Positions 43,065-55,926 of a DNA stretch of 64,000 bases are shown here, piece after piece; position 1 is the stretch's first letter, and every line of letters begins with the position of its first letter. The stretch is from positions 620,001-684,000 of the forward strand of contig JAALGZ010000012.1 of NCBI GenBank assembly GCA_015227615.1. Direction: 5' to 3'. The position numbers were made by a program, and so were the translations under genes. Under the pieces are notes generated by a model. That model ran no database searches. It was given only the letters and a program-made list of their open reading frames with translations, and had not been told where the DNA came from. Source of the DNA: Labyrinthula sp. Ha (Eukaryota > Sar > Bigyra > Labyrinthulida > Labyrinthulaceae).

Positions 43065-45507
43065 TACTAAATGAGACTATCAGCCAAGGTTGGGGTAGTT
43101 TTATTCATATTGACAATATATACACAGTTAGTGCCCATGCCTCCTCTAAGCGTATTTCATTCTGAAACTCGTGGCGATGCTAATCAACAAACCTGAGTGA
43201 GAAACTCTATAAACGGATTTTGGGGCTGAGTGCGTCATATGACAAAAGAGTAAAAGGCCAAACACATATGACATGTCCCCGCATAAAATGTTCTGCGGTA
43301 ATAGAGAACACTACTAACTACCTGCTTGCCGGAAAATAATGTTCATTTCTACAGTATTTCAACCTTGTTCGATATTGCTTAACTCTGAGGTACATTTTCC
43401 AGTTTAAGAAGCCTTTTGCTTGAGCTAAACCAAAGTAATAACATGTCATTTTCTTAGATTTCTTTGCCAACATACATAAGGTACCTTAAGAAATACTCTT
43501 GGGAAAAGCATTGTGCTCCACATTACAATCTTTTCGGACAATAGTATCAAGCTCCAAATCCTGATTCATAAATAAACCACCAAAACAAAAATTGTTCATA
43601 TAGCAGATAGAAATATACTCGAGAAGTCGAAGTAACGTGAATGAACTCTGACTTTACTGTCAGAAGTGCGTTGGCGTGTAGCAAGCTGAAATCTTATATT
43701 TCTCTGGCAAATTGCTTCCTGGCTGATTAAGAATATCACTCTCTGTACTTGTAGGAGATTGCAACATTCCTAATTCAATTGGTTGTTTAATTTCTAATCA
43801 ATAAACTAGGTCAGAAGGTCTAACACTCCATGATCCTAGTGTTTGCTTCGCATTCACAGAGTCTCCCGACTGTATTAAGCTAGTAGCTGGACTATTTAGT
43901 AGTGTCACTACTGCATTCACTCTAATGGAGCTTCTCAATATCTTCTGGGGCTTTTTACTCCGGAATCTAGTTCTACCCTATTTTGACTGTTGTACTTCAG
44001 AATTAGCTCATTTTGTAAAACTAAGCTCAAATTTAGTTTACAATAAACAAATATAATGACGAATGGTATCCAAGTGGACAAGTTAGAGTTCCTGAAGGAA
44101 GAATACAGTCTGCAGCATGGGAGAATTGCCTTCTTTAAACTTGTACATTAGGTTATCGTAGGTATTAACAAGGTTCTAACTAGAATTTCTTCTTGCGTTG
44201 GTATCCTCTATTCATGAACTGTTGGAAGTCAGTTGTAATTATTAGTATATCCTAAGACGATGCCTGCATTTTCCTAGTATGTGAATCTGGAGGGAAGAAT
44301 GCGAGCTTAATTTTGATGTAGAACGAATTCGTCAATATATGCCCCGTTTGCAACCTTAAATGTGAATATACAGGATAGTATTCCTTATGTATATTAATAG
44401 TTAAATCAACTTAGTCATATTAGGTATGCGCTGTGAGAAATTTTGTTAGTAACTTACTTAAGAGTCAACATACATAGTAACTAGAAGAAAAAAGTTCCCC
44501 AATAGATCTCGATAGAAACTGCCAATGGATCATGGAATATTCAAACCTATGAACTTGTCGGGAGTGATAATAAGTAGCTTAGAGCTTCAAATTTCTTTGG
44601 GCATACAATCCTCAAATAAAATAAAACCTTGTGAGCCGTACATATAATCTGGGTACCATTCCAATATTATGGAAGTTGTCTATGGGTATACCCTACTGAT
44701 CACATGTGAAAAACTGGCCACCCCTAAGTTTATGCCATGATGTACCTAAGAAAAGAAGGAGTTATAAACTACAAATATACTAAGTGTTCCTCTCTTTATA
44801 GAAGGGGAAGAATCAGTAGTAGAACTTACTTTGTAGGCCTTTATTTTTCAGTGAAAGATCAAGGAATACATGGAAGAACAGTTTTTGTGGGGTGAACATG
44901 GTATTGACAGCCCAGTAGGTTCTTATCATTAATCCTAAGCCATATACGAGTGATAGAAAATTTAACAGGAAAAACATCAAACACAGTGAAACGTAGTATC
45001 TTAATACACTGTGATAAAAAGCATCATTTTGAATTCTCTAATTGATTTTATGAGCCTCAGCTGCATAGAAAGGAAATACTTTCATTGTCTACTACGAGGC
45101 ATAGACTTCTCCACCCCTAATTCTTGCACCCCGAATTTTTCGACCCATACTTTTTGGGGTGTCTGCTAAGAATTGCTATATCATACAATTTTCTAACAAT
45201 AAAATTAAATTAGACCAAACCCTTATTTTTTTAATCTTAAGACTGGATAAAAAGTTTTCCATTTATACAATTAAAAGGGTTGTGGCTGGTTGTTGCTTTT
45301 TAAGACAATATTTGGAATGAGTAAATCAAACTTAAACACAAGTTAAATACCTATAAGTTCAAGTGATTAAATTATCCCTTCTAGTACGTCTATACATGAT
45401 CAAACATAAAATTTCTACGGTACACCACAACTGTCATACTGGTCAACAATCTATTATACAAAAAAAAACAACTATTCTTGTCTTTTTTTCCCTTTGTTTT
45501 TCTTTAT
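43065..45507. other. 2.4-kb intergenic region
   Basis: No gene, RNA or repeat is recognised. Confidence 0.5.
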
Positions 45508-46128
45508 CTAATCAATAGGACTCAAATTCAACTCGTCCACTTCAGACTTTCTAAGAACACCTTCATCAACCTTTTTATTTAAATATATTTTAGCTGCAAC
45601 GTACTTTCCCTCCACGTACACTAGTCGCTCACTCGTTTCTTCTATCTGTTTCTTATGGTTAGATCTACTACGTTTTGCTACTATCCTATTTCTAAATTTA
45701 GCAAGCTCTTTTCGAATGTGTTCTACAACTGGTACTTCTTCTGGCTTCAAATCTTTTTGGAGAATGTACGGCCGTTTACCGTTGTCTCTTCGTGTGAAAT
45801 GCTTATCAAATATCATAGAGTAAAGATGTCTATCTATAGTACTATCCTGAAAAATTATCTTCTTAACCTGTTCAAAATCCTTTATGTAGGAAGAGTTTAC
45901 GTCAGATGAAAGCTTGGGTGCGTGTGAACACTCTTGTCCCTTCTGCGTTTCTTGCAGTTGTTTGGAAGGTTGAAGAAAATTCGATGAAACAGATTCAGAA
46001 ACCTCCTCATAGTTCAGCAGAATATCAGGCAATAGGTCTTCAGTACTATACTCACTATTTTGTTCAGTTGCTCCATTTGTCGCTTCGTTGTTATTCTTAT
46101 TCTTTGTGTTATTTGATGAATCTTCCAT
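45508..46128 (-). CDS. Possible bZIP transcription factor
   Basis: The 206-residue protein has a Asn/Glu/Ser-rich N-terminal half (about 1-85, likely disordered) and a basic C-terminal helix. Residues 147-155, NRIVAKRSR, fit the bZIP basic-region signature N-x7-R with Ala and Ser at the usual places. After it, I162, L169, Y176 and L183 are spaced by seven, suggesting a short coiled coil. They fall at the a rather than the leucine d positions expected from the basic region, so the zipper would be atypical. If real it would bind DNA as a dimer in the nucleus. The stop is TAG and the start ATG is clear. An alternative is an unrelated basic coiled-coil protein. Confidence 0.55.
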   Translation of the reverse strand: MEDSSNNTKNKNNNEATNGATEQNSEYSTEDLLPDILLNYEEVSESVSSNFLQPSKQLQETQKGQECSHAPKLSSDVNSSYIKDFEQVKKIIFQDSTIDRHLYSMIFDKHFTRRDNGKRPYILQKDLKPEEVPVVEHIRKELAKFRNRIVAKRSRSNHKKQIEETSERLVYVEGKYVAAKIYLNKKVDEGVLRKSEVDELNLSPID

Positions 46129-46463
46129 TGCGTGATAATTATAACTCTTGTTCTTTTCTTTTGATTGGATATTTGAACCAATGATAGTTCAAATACATTG
46201 TATTCTATGTCTTTCGTATGAAATTTTTGAGTTTAACGGTCGTTCTGGACAATGAAAACACGCAAGTAATATGGAAACTTTACTAATTGAAGTTAGGGAC
46301 GTGTATATCTTATTGATTACATTAATATAATCTTTCAAGACTAGGAAAATATAAGGCTGCTTTTATTGGAGTGCCGAAAGAAAAATTAAATATTAAGTTT
46401 GCACCTATATTGTTGAAATCAGCTGTGTTCATAAGGCAGAAAACCTATACTTCACTAAATTTC

Positions 46464-48045
46464 TTACAAGCGAGCATTTTTTGGCATTCCCTTCATTGCA
46501 AGTTTAACGCCCCTAAAAGAATAAGAAAAAAGAAGATATATACAAGTCAACCATAACTTCCTCAGAACCACCTAAGATTGCACCATACTTGTACGTCTTT
46601 TGAAATCTCTCAATGTACTTCCCCATTCCAGTCTGAGTAATTGACCTTCCTCCAAATAGTTGTACAACACCATCAGCTACATCATGAGCTACTCTTGTAA
46701 CATGATACTTTAGCAAGGAGGTTGGTGAAGAAAGCTTAATTGTTTGTTCACTGTATGGCATTTTATTCATTTGATCCGTTATCTGTTCATACCACGCGTA
46801 AACAGATTCTACCTGAGCAATCATTGAACCTATCTTTTGCCTCACAACGGGTTGTTGCATAAGTGGTTTTCCAAACGCTTTACGCTGATTAGCCCATAGA
46901 ATAGTCTGTTTAACAGCATCTCTTACAGAGGAAAGCATGTAGGCACATATCATCCATCGTTCATGATTAAAGTTGGCCATAATTAAGAAGAACCCGCCAT
47001 TTTCCATTCCAATCAAGTTCTTTGCAGGGACACGAACATTTTCAAAGGTAATATAAGAAGTTCCAGCAGCGGTCGAGTATGAAGTCTTAATTCTTTTCGT
47101 TTCAACACCTGGACCTCTTTCAATCAATAATAAACTGATCCCACCCATTCCTTCTCCTCCAGTTCTCACAGCAGTAGTGAAGTATTGAGCATCAGCACCG
47201 CCTGTGATCCACTTCTTCTCTCCGTTAACCAAGTAATCGCCATTTTCTAGCTTTACAGCTGTTGTTTGAATATTCGCAACATCACTTCCGGCATAAGGTT
47301 CAGTGATAGCCAAAGCAATTCTTTTTTCTCCATTCAATACTTCCTTTCCAATCTTTTCCTTCATCCAATCAGATCCAAAATTGATTACCGGGGGTAAACC
47401 AATACACATTCCACTTCCTAATCCATCAGCATATCCAGGGCATCCCATTTTGCCAAGTTCTTCGTGTATAATACCTTCATGAAAGTAATCAAATTCTTCA
47501 GGTTTGATCCCTCCCGGCAAGTTTTTAACATACTTCAGATGCTCCCCAGGTCCAATACGACCAGCCAGCATACCAAACTCTCCCATCTTCTTAAACAACT
47601 CATCGCTTGGAGGCTTGTTGCTCATTTCTCCGGCTTCAGCTTCTTCTCTTATTTCTTTCTCTATGAAGTCTCTTATCGTCTTTCTGAACTTGATGTGACT
47701 TTCATTATAATATGGAGATTTAAATCCTTGCCATGCAGGTGGTTCCCCGTAAGGAACGGTAGAGATATCCTGCTGAGATTCGATTTTAATGGACTTGGCG
47801 CCTTCTAAAGTCCCAATGGCCAATCTGGGACCAAACTTCAGGATTACGGAATGATTATGTAATCCATAAAATACTTCTGTGCAATCTTGACCAGCATACT
47901 TGAAAATAGGGTTTTCTCCACCAGGGTGAAGCATAGCAAATCGAGTCACATCATAGACAGTTCCGTTGATAGCTAACCAAGCAGAGTCTTTTGAATTGTG
48001 CTTCTTCAGTTCTTCTATCGATATTACTTTTAGTTCTTTTGCCAT
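46464..48045 (-). CDS. Cytochrome b5-acyl-CoA dehydrogenase fusion, PTS1-like end
   Basis: Residues 1-80 form a cytochrome b5 domain with heme-ligand motif HPGG (H40) and a second His near 63-65. The remainder is an acyl-CoA dehydrogenase of the ACAD10/11 type: ALAITEPYAGSDVANIQTT for flavin and substrate binding, GEKKWITGG, ARVAHDVADG-like helix, and LGGSEEVMVDL near the catalytic Glu. It should oxidise an acyl-CoA, perhaps passing electrons to the b5 heme. The unspliced frame would end in a hydrophobic tail, but removing a 31-nt GT-AG intron (46543-46513) gives VDLGVKLAMKGMPKNARL and TAA at 46464, which matches the family ending. The total is 516 residues. The last three residues, ARL, fit a type 1 peroxisomal targeting signal. 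Such fusions are known in fungi and some protists. Confidence 0.9.
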
Positions 48046-48347
48046 ATTTGTGAAATTAATATGTGTAAATTCTTTTTCCTATGTTCTTTACAAGTTTCAA
48101 TATATTCTATCTTGTGAAAAATGAAATGTTTCTATTTTAATTTCCTCGAATTTTAACGTTTATGTTTGGTTTTCGGGGAGATTTTGCAGTTGAAATACCT
48201 GACCAAAATTACACATGGAAAGTCCAGATTTAATTCCCAAAATACGAATTGTTTCATACTGTGCCAGTATTATTAAGTAGTGGCAAATTTCGTGCAAGGG
48301 ACATACACACGAAGAGGAAAGTCAAGGCCCAGGAACTAAACCATAAA
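48046..48347. other. Upstream region of the cyt b5-ACAD gene
   Basis: About 300 AT-rich bases contain no recognised element before the SINE target duplication. Confidence 0.45.
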
Positions 48348-48357
48348 ACAATATTAG

Positions 48358-48602
48358 TTTTTTTTTGGGGGGGGGGCCTACTCAGAGGTTGGAAACCCTT
48401 CAGTCTTACAAAGAGGACATAACTGACCCAAAGCCCTTTCTTGTTCGTGTGGGACTTGAACCCACTAAACCAACCCCCCCGGCACGTTTTCTTGCCATGG
48501 CACTAGAAACTTGAATCACTCATATTTCATGGAGCCAATCATTCAAAGCTAAGTACCTTACCCATAAGACCTTGACCACTTGGGGAATCCATGGGGCATT
48601 AG
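48358..48602 (-). mobile_element. Complete tRNA-like SINE with target-site duplication
   Basis: This 245-bp insert is flanked by a perfect 10-bp duplication, ACAATATTAG, at 48348-48357 and 48603-48612. On the minus strand it has two tRNA-like modules. The first (48594-48495) opens and closes with CCATGG, carries AAGTGGTCAAGG, like the D-arm of Ser/Leu tRNAs, and a B-box-like GATTCAAGTTTC. The second has TGGTTTAGTGGG followed directly by a perfect B-box, GGTTCAAGTCC. The element ends in a run of ten C and nine A, the A run serving as the tail. Internal pol III boxes, an A tail and a target duplication together define a LINE-mobilised SINE. The related truncated copy at 20940-21071 has only the second module. 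Confidence 0.82.
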
Positions 48603-48612
48603 ACAATATTAG

Positions 48613-51600
48613 CTTATAGCTCTAGTGTTCATGGTGCTGGGCTACATAAGAATACCTAAGTGCTTACCACTCCAAAAACAAACCCTGTTTTTTATAGAGT
48701 AAGAACCTTTCGCTGTTTTGTTTGTATTAAATTATTCGAAAGAAAAGGGGTATTAGAGCAAGGCTCTGGGATTAATCAGTGAAATACTGTAGATATGAAA
48801 AGGAGAAAAACCATATTATAAATGAGTTAAAAGCACTTGTTTGTTATTATTGGGTTAAGTTGGTATTTAAATGTCGCCTATTTGGCCTTAGAGGAGGACA
48901 AGAAAAGGGAATAACTTTCGCCAAAATCATATTAATATGTGTGAATAAGCAAAAGAAATGTTGCGCAAAAAGTATAAAAATGTGTAAAGGACAGTGAAAT
49001 TAATCTCAAAGCGTTTATATCCCCTTATCAAAAATACTCTAGGGTGTTTGGATCTTTGTGCCTTTTACATTTGTGGACTCAAGTAAGTCATTGCAACTTC
49101 TGCTTCAAAGCGCTATTATTAGAAAACATGAGAAATAAAGTTCGTTGAACATTTTTTTTTTCCAAATAAACTGTTTCTTACATGAACTTTTTTATCATTA
49201 TTTTTTATAGTTTTGCCGAATATAATCTTGGTAATTGCATTAAGAAATTACTCTGGACAGAAAAGAAAGGACTATTCTTAATCTCAATGCGCACAACTAA
49301 GATATTCACCAACTAGAAATTTAAGCTAACTTAAATTAACTTAATGTATTTTACATTCTGCCTAGCTTCAGCAGTAAGGCAATTGCTCCTGTGAAGGAAT
49401 GAAGTCATAACCGTTGATCAACAACAGTAATATTTTCAAGATGACAGCACTTATAGTAGACTTTCATACCATAATCTAACATCTGTAGAAAGCAAAAGTT
49501 TCCCCTATAAATGTATTCTAGTATCATCTGTAATGCTGACTAATTACATGTAGTATATTTGGTTTACTTCTCCGAGGCTAATACCTAGCCACTCTGAACG
49601 GTGGCTAGTTTGTTAATGTAGTTAAAGTGACCTGCATGTAAATTCAGTTATTTTTTCTACTCAAAATGGCACAAATAAACTAGAAATAAGAGTAAACGAT
49701 AATTATAAATTTATTCTGATATTAGTTGTCTTTTCAACATTATTCAACTCATTAGAATAGGAAAGGTGGGTCACACGTTATAAATACCCAGTATAAGGTT
49801 TAGTTTAATGCGATAAGTTCATTTATTAAAATTTATGAGGACAAATTTCAAGGCTTCATGTAGCTGGATCTACAGTTGGAAGTAAATATATACACGTTCC
49901 GAGAAAGCATGGGTTGACTCATAATAAGTGCATTTGCTTGGCTCTAAGCTCTTGCGGGAACTATGATTCTCTACAATGTAAGACTAAGTACAAATATTTA
50001 CGGTTTTTTCATGTGACCAGTTTTAATTAAATTTACAAACCTTTTCAAATTCTGGATGAAGTACATATAAGTATACATACTTGTCGAAGATATATGTAAG
50101 CAAACATTTATTCAGTTATGTAGGCCTCGTAGAAGCCTACAAAAGATTAAATCTTTGGTTGCTTTAGATAATTATATATAAATAATGACGAACTGTTGGT
50201 TATAATCAGTAGTCAGTTGAAATTGATTACTACATGACTAAATGATTTAATTAATTTGCGAGAGGCAATCCTTCTTGGTTTTAGAGCCCCTTTATCAAAA
50301 AAGTGCTTAAAACCCTTTTGCCAATCGATAGGAGTGTTCTCTGCGCGAACTGCATATTGATAGATTGAAACTTCTGGTTATCAATAGAACCAAGATTTTA
50401 AGCTCTAAGAAATGTTGAAAATTGGGTATTTTTATAATCAAACATTAATACTTTGCTAAAGAAAAAAATAAATGTTTATCAAGAGGAACAATGCAGCATA
50501 CGGGCTATGCAGCAGGTTTCACCTTGGACTTGTTTGTACTAAGGAGTAAAACTTTAACATGAAAAAACTAATTACAAAATATTGATTGCCAGTGGAATCA
50601 TGAAAACCATTCTGATAGTATTGTAATTGACCACAAAAACCCAATAATAACAATATAGCAGACATGAAAGAGCTTATATTTTGCACTGAAAACCTTGAGC
50701 TTCTTGTTGTTTTGGATAAATTTTGGTCGTAGATTTAACATTTTTGCTCAAAATTGTAAGAAACTTGGTATAGTTTGGTTGAGCTTTCATGTGAGCTTTA
50801 GATTATTCCATATCTCCCAAGCACTATGGCTCGTTGAACTATTTTGAATGAAAAAAAATCAAACTAGGAAGGCATTAAGGTAACGCTCTGGGCTTGAACA
50901 TCAGTTTATTATAGGAAACCTGTTCATGCTCTGCCCTGAGCTTACTAATCGTTTGTTTCCTCTGCTTTTGACGATCAACATGCTATGATCTCTTAGCTCT
51001 ATTTAGTTCTTGTATTCAGATTATTCTTGTATTCTTATGATTCCAATTATAATTTTATTTTAGACTAACCATTATTCCTTACAAACATTAGAGAATAATA
51101 TTACAATTTTTCCTGAAAAACTGCCTTGGTATGCCCTTCAAAAGGATTTGTGACACACCAGACGACAAGAAAAGCCTGAAGGCTCCAAGTGTCTGCTTCT
51201 AAGAATAAATTATCAATACCTATTTCATTTCCTAATTAGTTTGGTTTTGAAATGTATTGTGACTATTGCGCAAGATCTTCAATTCCTTATTTTGAGTTAG
51301 ATAGATCAAATCTTGCTAGTAATTTTTTTATGTATATAACCTTGGATAAACTTCGCTGGTACGTTTTAGCCTTTGGATACTAAAAACTTAAAATATATAT
51401 TACTTTGTTACTAAGTAATAATGTTAGAGCTGTTATATTCTAGGTTCTCACTATTATACCACTTCAGAAAATTCGGAAATTCACCATTGTATTAGTCTAG
51501 ATTCAAATTAAACAGTGTGATACATTTGCGACTAGGAGTAGGATTTAATAAACACTTTCATTAATTATTTGATAATTATTTTGAATTTGATTGTGAGTTA

Positions 51601-54600
51601 AAGAATTGAGATTTTGACTATTATAAAATGATTCTGGTTTTATTCTGATCATCAATAGAAGATTCTGCTATGCGACCCTGTCTTGAACTTCCAAAACTTT
51701 CTTATATGTTTTCTGTACCCTATGAAACCCTTGAAGAACTGTCCATATGATATAGGAATAATCCAGTAATACTATGTGGCTGGGCAATGTGTCTAAATTT
51801 TCAAGATATACATATAGTGCAAAAAATGAAAAAAGCATTTTCCGCTATTTGCTCCAGCCTCTTATGATACAGGTTTGTATTTATAATCAATTGAACATCA
51901 ATAACCAACCAAAATGATTTGGGAATTATAAGATTCAATCAATAAGAAAAATATAAAAATTTCTAGTTGATAAAGTATCAATAACTAAAATACCATCTCT
52001 ATTTGCGACTGCGCAGCATATCACTCTACTATTATACTTACAGGCAGGTTACCTGCTTACAATTGTTAGTTGATGGCAACAAGTAGAACATACAAAATAA
52101 CTTTATATCTAGAGTATGACTTAAAGGAAAACACACCGTCTTTTATATATTGATGAAGATAATTGGAAAAAATACTAGGGATATAAAAAGCTAAGAGATA
52201 ATATAAATATTCATAAAATCACCAATAGTCCGTCGAAATCAAAACTCTTTCATCAAATATTGAGCTTAGAGTTCAAAGATCTAAACGCATTGTTGAAATA
52301 TTCTTAAAAATAAAACGCACGGAACTTAAATTTTTTCTTGCAATATAAAAGAATATCTAGAGAATGAGGTCATAAAACAACTATGGTTAATGATTCGATA
52401 TATTTTCCAATTTTATGTGAAACACTAGTAATAAATTGTTTCGTCTGAGCTTAGACAAATTTCAAAGTATGGAGTGGAATTAACTATACATGAAAATAGT
52501 ACTCTCAGTTTGCCTCTAAGAAGATGCGATAATTGGTATTTTACCAATAGCTCAGACATACAATATACAATAATGATAATTAAGATTTCCCCGTGTATCG
52601 ATTTGGCGTAAATAGAAGAGGAATCACGTGTACTTCAAAGATTGGGGGAAAAGTGATAACATAGTCGTGACTGAAAGTACACTTTAAACAGTTTTACATT
52701 ATCCACAGGAGTAGTTATACCGGGAACTATATTCGATGAAGTTATCGTTGAGCTCAAAATAAGTTTATGTAGATTATATCCTCCAGAAATATATCTGACT
52801 TTACCATATTTATATGTAGGTATTGAGTATACATGAACAGACATGGAGTTAACATTTGATACGAGGCATGATAGTAATTGCACCATTTTCCTCTGGGTAC
52901 CCAGTCACGAAGATATTGCCGGCAATAATTACGTATATTTAATGTGGCCGAAGAAGTCTGCACACAGATATGTTGAATGTTAGAATTTATTTGCAAACTC
53001 ATCTTAAATTCTAAGGTTAACTTAAATTATTTTTAATGAAGGTAAGTTTTTCTCCTTCATTTAACCTTAACAGAAGACATTGACACACTAGTTACAATTA
53101 AGTTTTTCTTAGTCGTTAAACATCAATTCTGTGGATAAGACCCTGCAATCATAGATAATTTTATGTAATTCCCTTACTAATGTGAAGAGGTATTGTCTCC
53201 TTAATAAAAGAGAGAAATATTATGCCTAGCCGATAATTAGTCTGGGATATGTCATATTCTTACTCTTGTTTGGTTAAATTTGAGACTGGGAATTTTTTAT
53301 CTACTCTTATCTGATACTGCTTGCGACTACCAAGGTCTTTGCATTTACGACGCTTTGGCATATTGATTCGAATTTAAAAATAAAAGAGTGAAAATTATAC
53401 AATGATGTTTAAATTCTACCCTGGGCCCATGCTCGATGCTTAATGTTCCAATAAATGAACCTAATTCATTCTACACAATCACTGAAGCTCTAAACATCTA
53501 AGGCAATGCTTCAATATACACCAAGATGGTCTTTTTGGTATTATGTTTTGCCTCTGGCGTATTATTCTTCAACCGATTATAGAAAGGAAGATAATTTTCC
53601 CACTCTCCAATGCTCTATCTACTCATCGTGTTTGGAACGCACTGTGAACTTTACGATATATCATGACTTTGATGTTAGAAAAGACTGGGACGACATATAG
53701 TTAATGCTTAGCATAACCTTTAAACATTGAGAATATTGTTACTAAGCTATCAGGTGTCTATACTTGAACTTACCTAAATCCTTTAATCTTAGTCATAGTC
53801 TCCTAACCTTCCAAAGACACACCCCTCCTCTTTATTTTCCTAGATTAATACATAAAGAGTAGGGTTAATAGCATCTATTAAAATCTCCATTATTAAGCTC
53901 CTGCTGTGCCTGTAAAAATCTCCTAAGGGTAGATATTTCAGATGTTACGTGTTCAAAGAGAGTTTGTTGAGAAACTAAACCATGGAAACAACTTTCCCAA
54001 GCAGTCTTGATAAAAAAAACCGAAAATGATCTTAAGAGTATCACAGTAAACTATGAAACATTAGCTCTAATATTATTTTTTCCTAAACACTAAGTCCGCA
54101 AACTATAGGTAAAACTCCGAAGGGATGGAAGGAAATCATTGACTGTTCGGAAATGAACCTACAAATAACTCTCCATATTCAGGTGGAAATGACATAATTG
54201 TAACAATATCATGTAACAACTGTATTTTAACTACACGTACTGACATATAATAAATAATAATTTTTGTATTAAAATTTTTGTCTGAGATATGCTCTTTGTG
54301 GAAGAATCTTTGATTTGTCACATAACTCCGAAAAAGAAAAACCTGTCCCGACCTTTTAAGTTAACTTCCTAGTTCAAAAATAATACTTTCCAAGAATTAG
54401 ACAGCATCTAAATCTTTAATATTTTGTTACAAATGGATCGTGAAAATGTCACTTATTCAATCTGCTAGGGTAATTTTACATTGTGCTTCAAATTTCTGCA
54501 ATGCCCGAAAAGGTGTGTAATTGCCCAAAATTGAGAAACTAAAACAAGAGATAATAGAGAAGAATAACTTCTGTTGTTTTTTGAGATAAAGAGTTTCTCC

Positions 54601-54786
54601 ACCGTTAAACCATAAATAAGATTAATAATAATCGAGATATTATTAGTTGCTCTTATTGTTTAACACGCTATTTGAAGTGGTATTTAAGTTGCTCTGTAGG
54701 CTGTTTCTATTGACTTAACTTTTTTAGGTTCTGTTGTCTGATCAAGCAAAGAAAGACAGTTTAAAAGCTTTAAATAATTACTGAAT
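48613..54786. other. 6.2-kb gene desert
   Basis: No supported gene, RNA or repeat. The longest frames (for example 53506-53700) have no family features. Genes with minimal introns cannot be excluded. Confidence 0.5.
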
Positions 54787-55926
54787 ATGGATTATAGCTT
54801 AGATGAAGCTAGAAAATCTTTTTTGAATGGTTTAAGAGATCATGGATATCGAAGGTTCAACTTGGAGCACAGAGTGTTGAACGCAAAGTGTGATGAGGAA
54901 GATCGACTTGGTCTACTTCCAGAAGAAATGAAATATTCAAGACCAGTTGGAAAAACTCCAAAAGGAATTGTGGATATGAAATATGGAAAAGTAAAAGAAT
55001 CAATCTTTGTATTAGACTGGGATGATACTTTACTGCCAACATCTTATCTTAACTCAAGAACTGATGGAATCACCAAAGTTGAAACAGTCTCTGAGAAGCT
55101 TCGAAGTCAATTACAAACTCTTGACGAGTGTACAGTGAAGTTTCTAAGTATGCTAATACATCTATGTTCCAATGTTCTTATTATCACAAATGGAATGGAA
55201 GGTTGGGTGCAAAAATCATCTAAACTATTTCTTCCTAATGTTCACGAGTTTTTATTCTCTAAAGATGGAGAAGGAAAAGGTAAAGTGAAAGTTCTTTCTG
55301 CAAGAGTTCATGAAAGAAGACATCCAACAAAATCTGGAAAGTGGAAGAAGCTTGAATTTAAGTATCAGTTGAACCAGATAATTCCAGAAGAATATTTGCC
55401 CCAACTAAGTGAAGATTCCATAACACTTTCTCCAATGTCTCAAAGTATTGAGTATGAGTTTGTTGATGTTCCAAAGATAAAACCAAAGAAAGAAGAGATT
55501 TCTTCCCAAATTGATTTTTCAACCGTATTTCAAATGGATGACGAAGGGTTTGAAACAATAGAAGAAGAGTTTATTGAAGGTCTAGAAGATAGGTCTCAAA
55601 CACGTAAACGCAAGCGAGAAGAAGATGTCGATTGTTACCCAACAAAACACCAGAAAATAGATGATTCAGAAAATAAAACTTCTTTATTGTCCATTATTTC
55701 TATGGGAGACAACTGGCATGATTTAACTGCTTTGACCAAGTATCAGTGTTTGGATTCTCGTTGCGTGAAGAAAACTATCAAGGTAAAGTTTATGCCTCGA
55801 CCAGAAGAACTCTTAGATATGCAAACTAATCTCATGATCATATTAACTAGACTTATTTCTTTCAATGGAGCTGTTTCTTTAGAGTTCAAAGAGGCAGGTA
55901 GAACTCATAAGCATAGACACTTCTAA
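54787..55926 (+). CDS. HAD-like hydrolase with long charged insert
   Basis: The 379-residue protein has the HAD signature: motif I FVLDWDDTLLPT with the nucleophile Asp near residue 77, motif II LIITNG, and a distal acidic motif SMGDNWHDL near residue 320. Between motif II and the acidic motif lies an insert of over 100 residues with acidic stretches and a bipartite-looking basic cluster (RKRKREED), which could be a nuclear localisation signal. HAD enzymes are mostly phosphatases; the substrate cannot be told from sequence. There is no signal peptide. The start ATG follows a leader without competing in-frame ATGs that I noticed, and the stop is TAA. Confidence 0.75.
   Translation: MDYSLDEARKSFLNGLRDHGYRRFNLEHRVLNAKCDEEDRLGLLPEEMKYSRPVGKTPKGIVDMKYGKVKESIFVLDWDDTLLPTSYLNSRTDGITKVETVSEKLRSQLQTLDECTVKFLSMLIHLCSNVLIITNGMEGWVQKSSKLFLPNVHEFLFSKDGEGKGKVKVLSARVHERRHPTKSGKWKKLEFKYQLNQIIPEEYLPQLSEDSITLSPMSQSIEYEFVDVPKIKPKKEEISSQIDFSTVFQMDDEGFETIEEEFIEGLEDRSQTRKRKREEDVDCYPTKHQKIDDSENKTSLLSIISMGDNWHDLTALTKYQCLDSRCVKKTIKVKFMPRPEELLDMQTNLMIILTRLISFNGAVSLEFKEAGRTHKHRHF

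Noticed and set aside
48495-48594. A functional tRNA gene
   Set aside because: CCATGG ends pair and D-arm and B-box-like motifs are present, but the anticodon and T stems do not close well, and the segment lies inside an insert with target duplication, so it is the SINE head.
53506-53700. 64-residue plus-strand frame with many Tyr
   Set aside because: It is isolated in a desert, with no upstream or downstream support.
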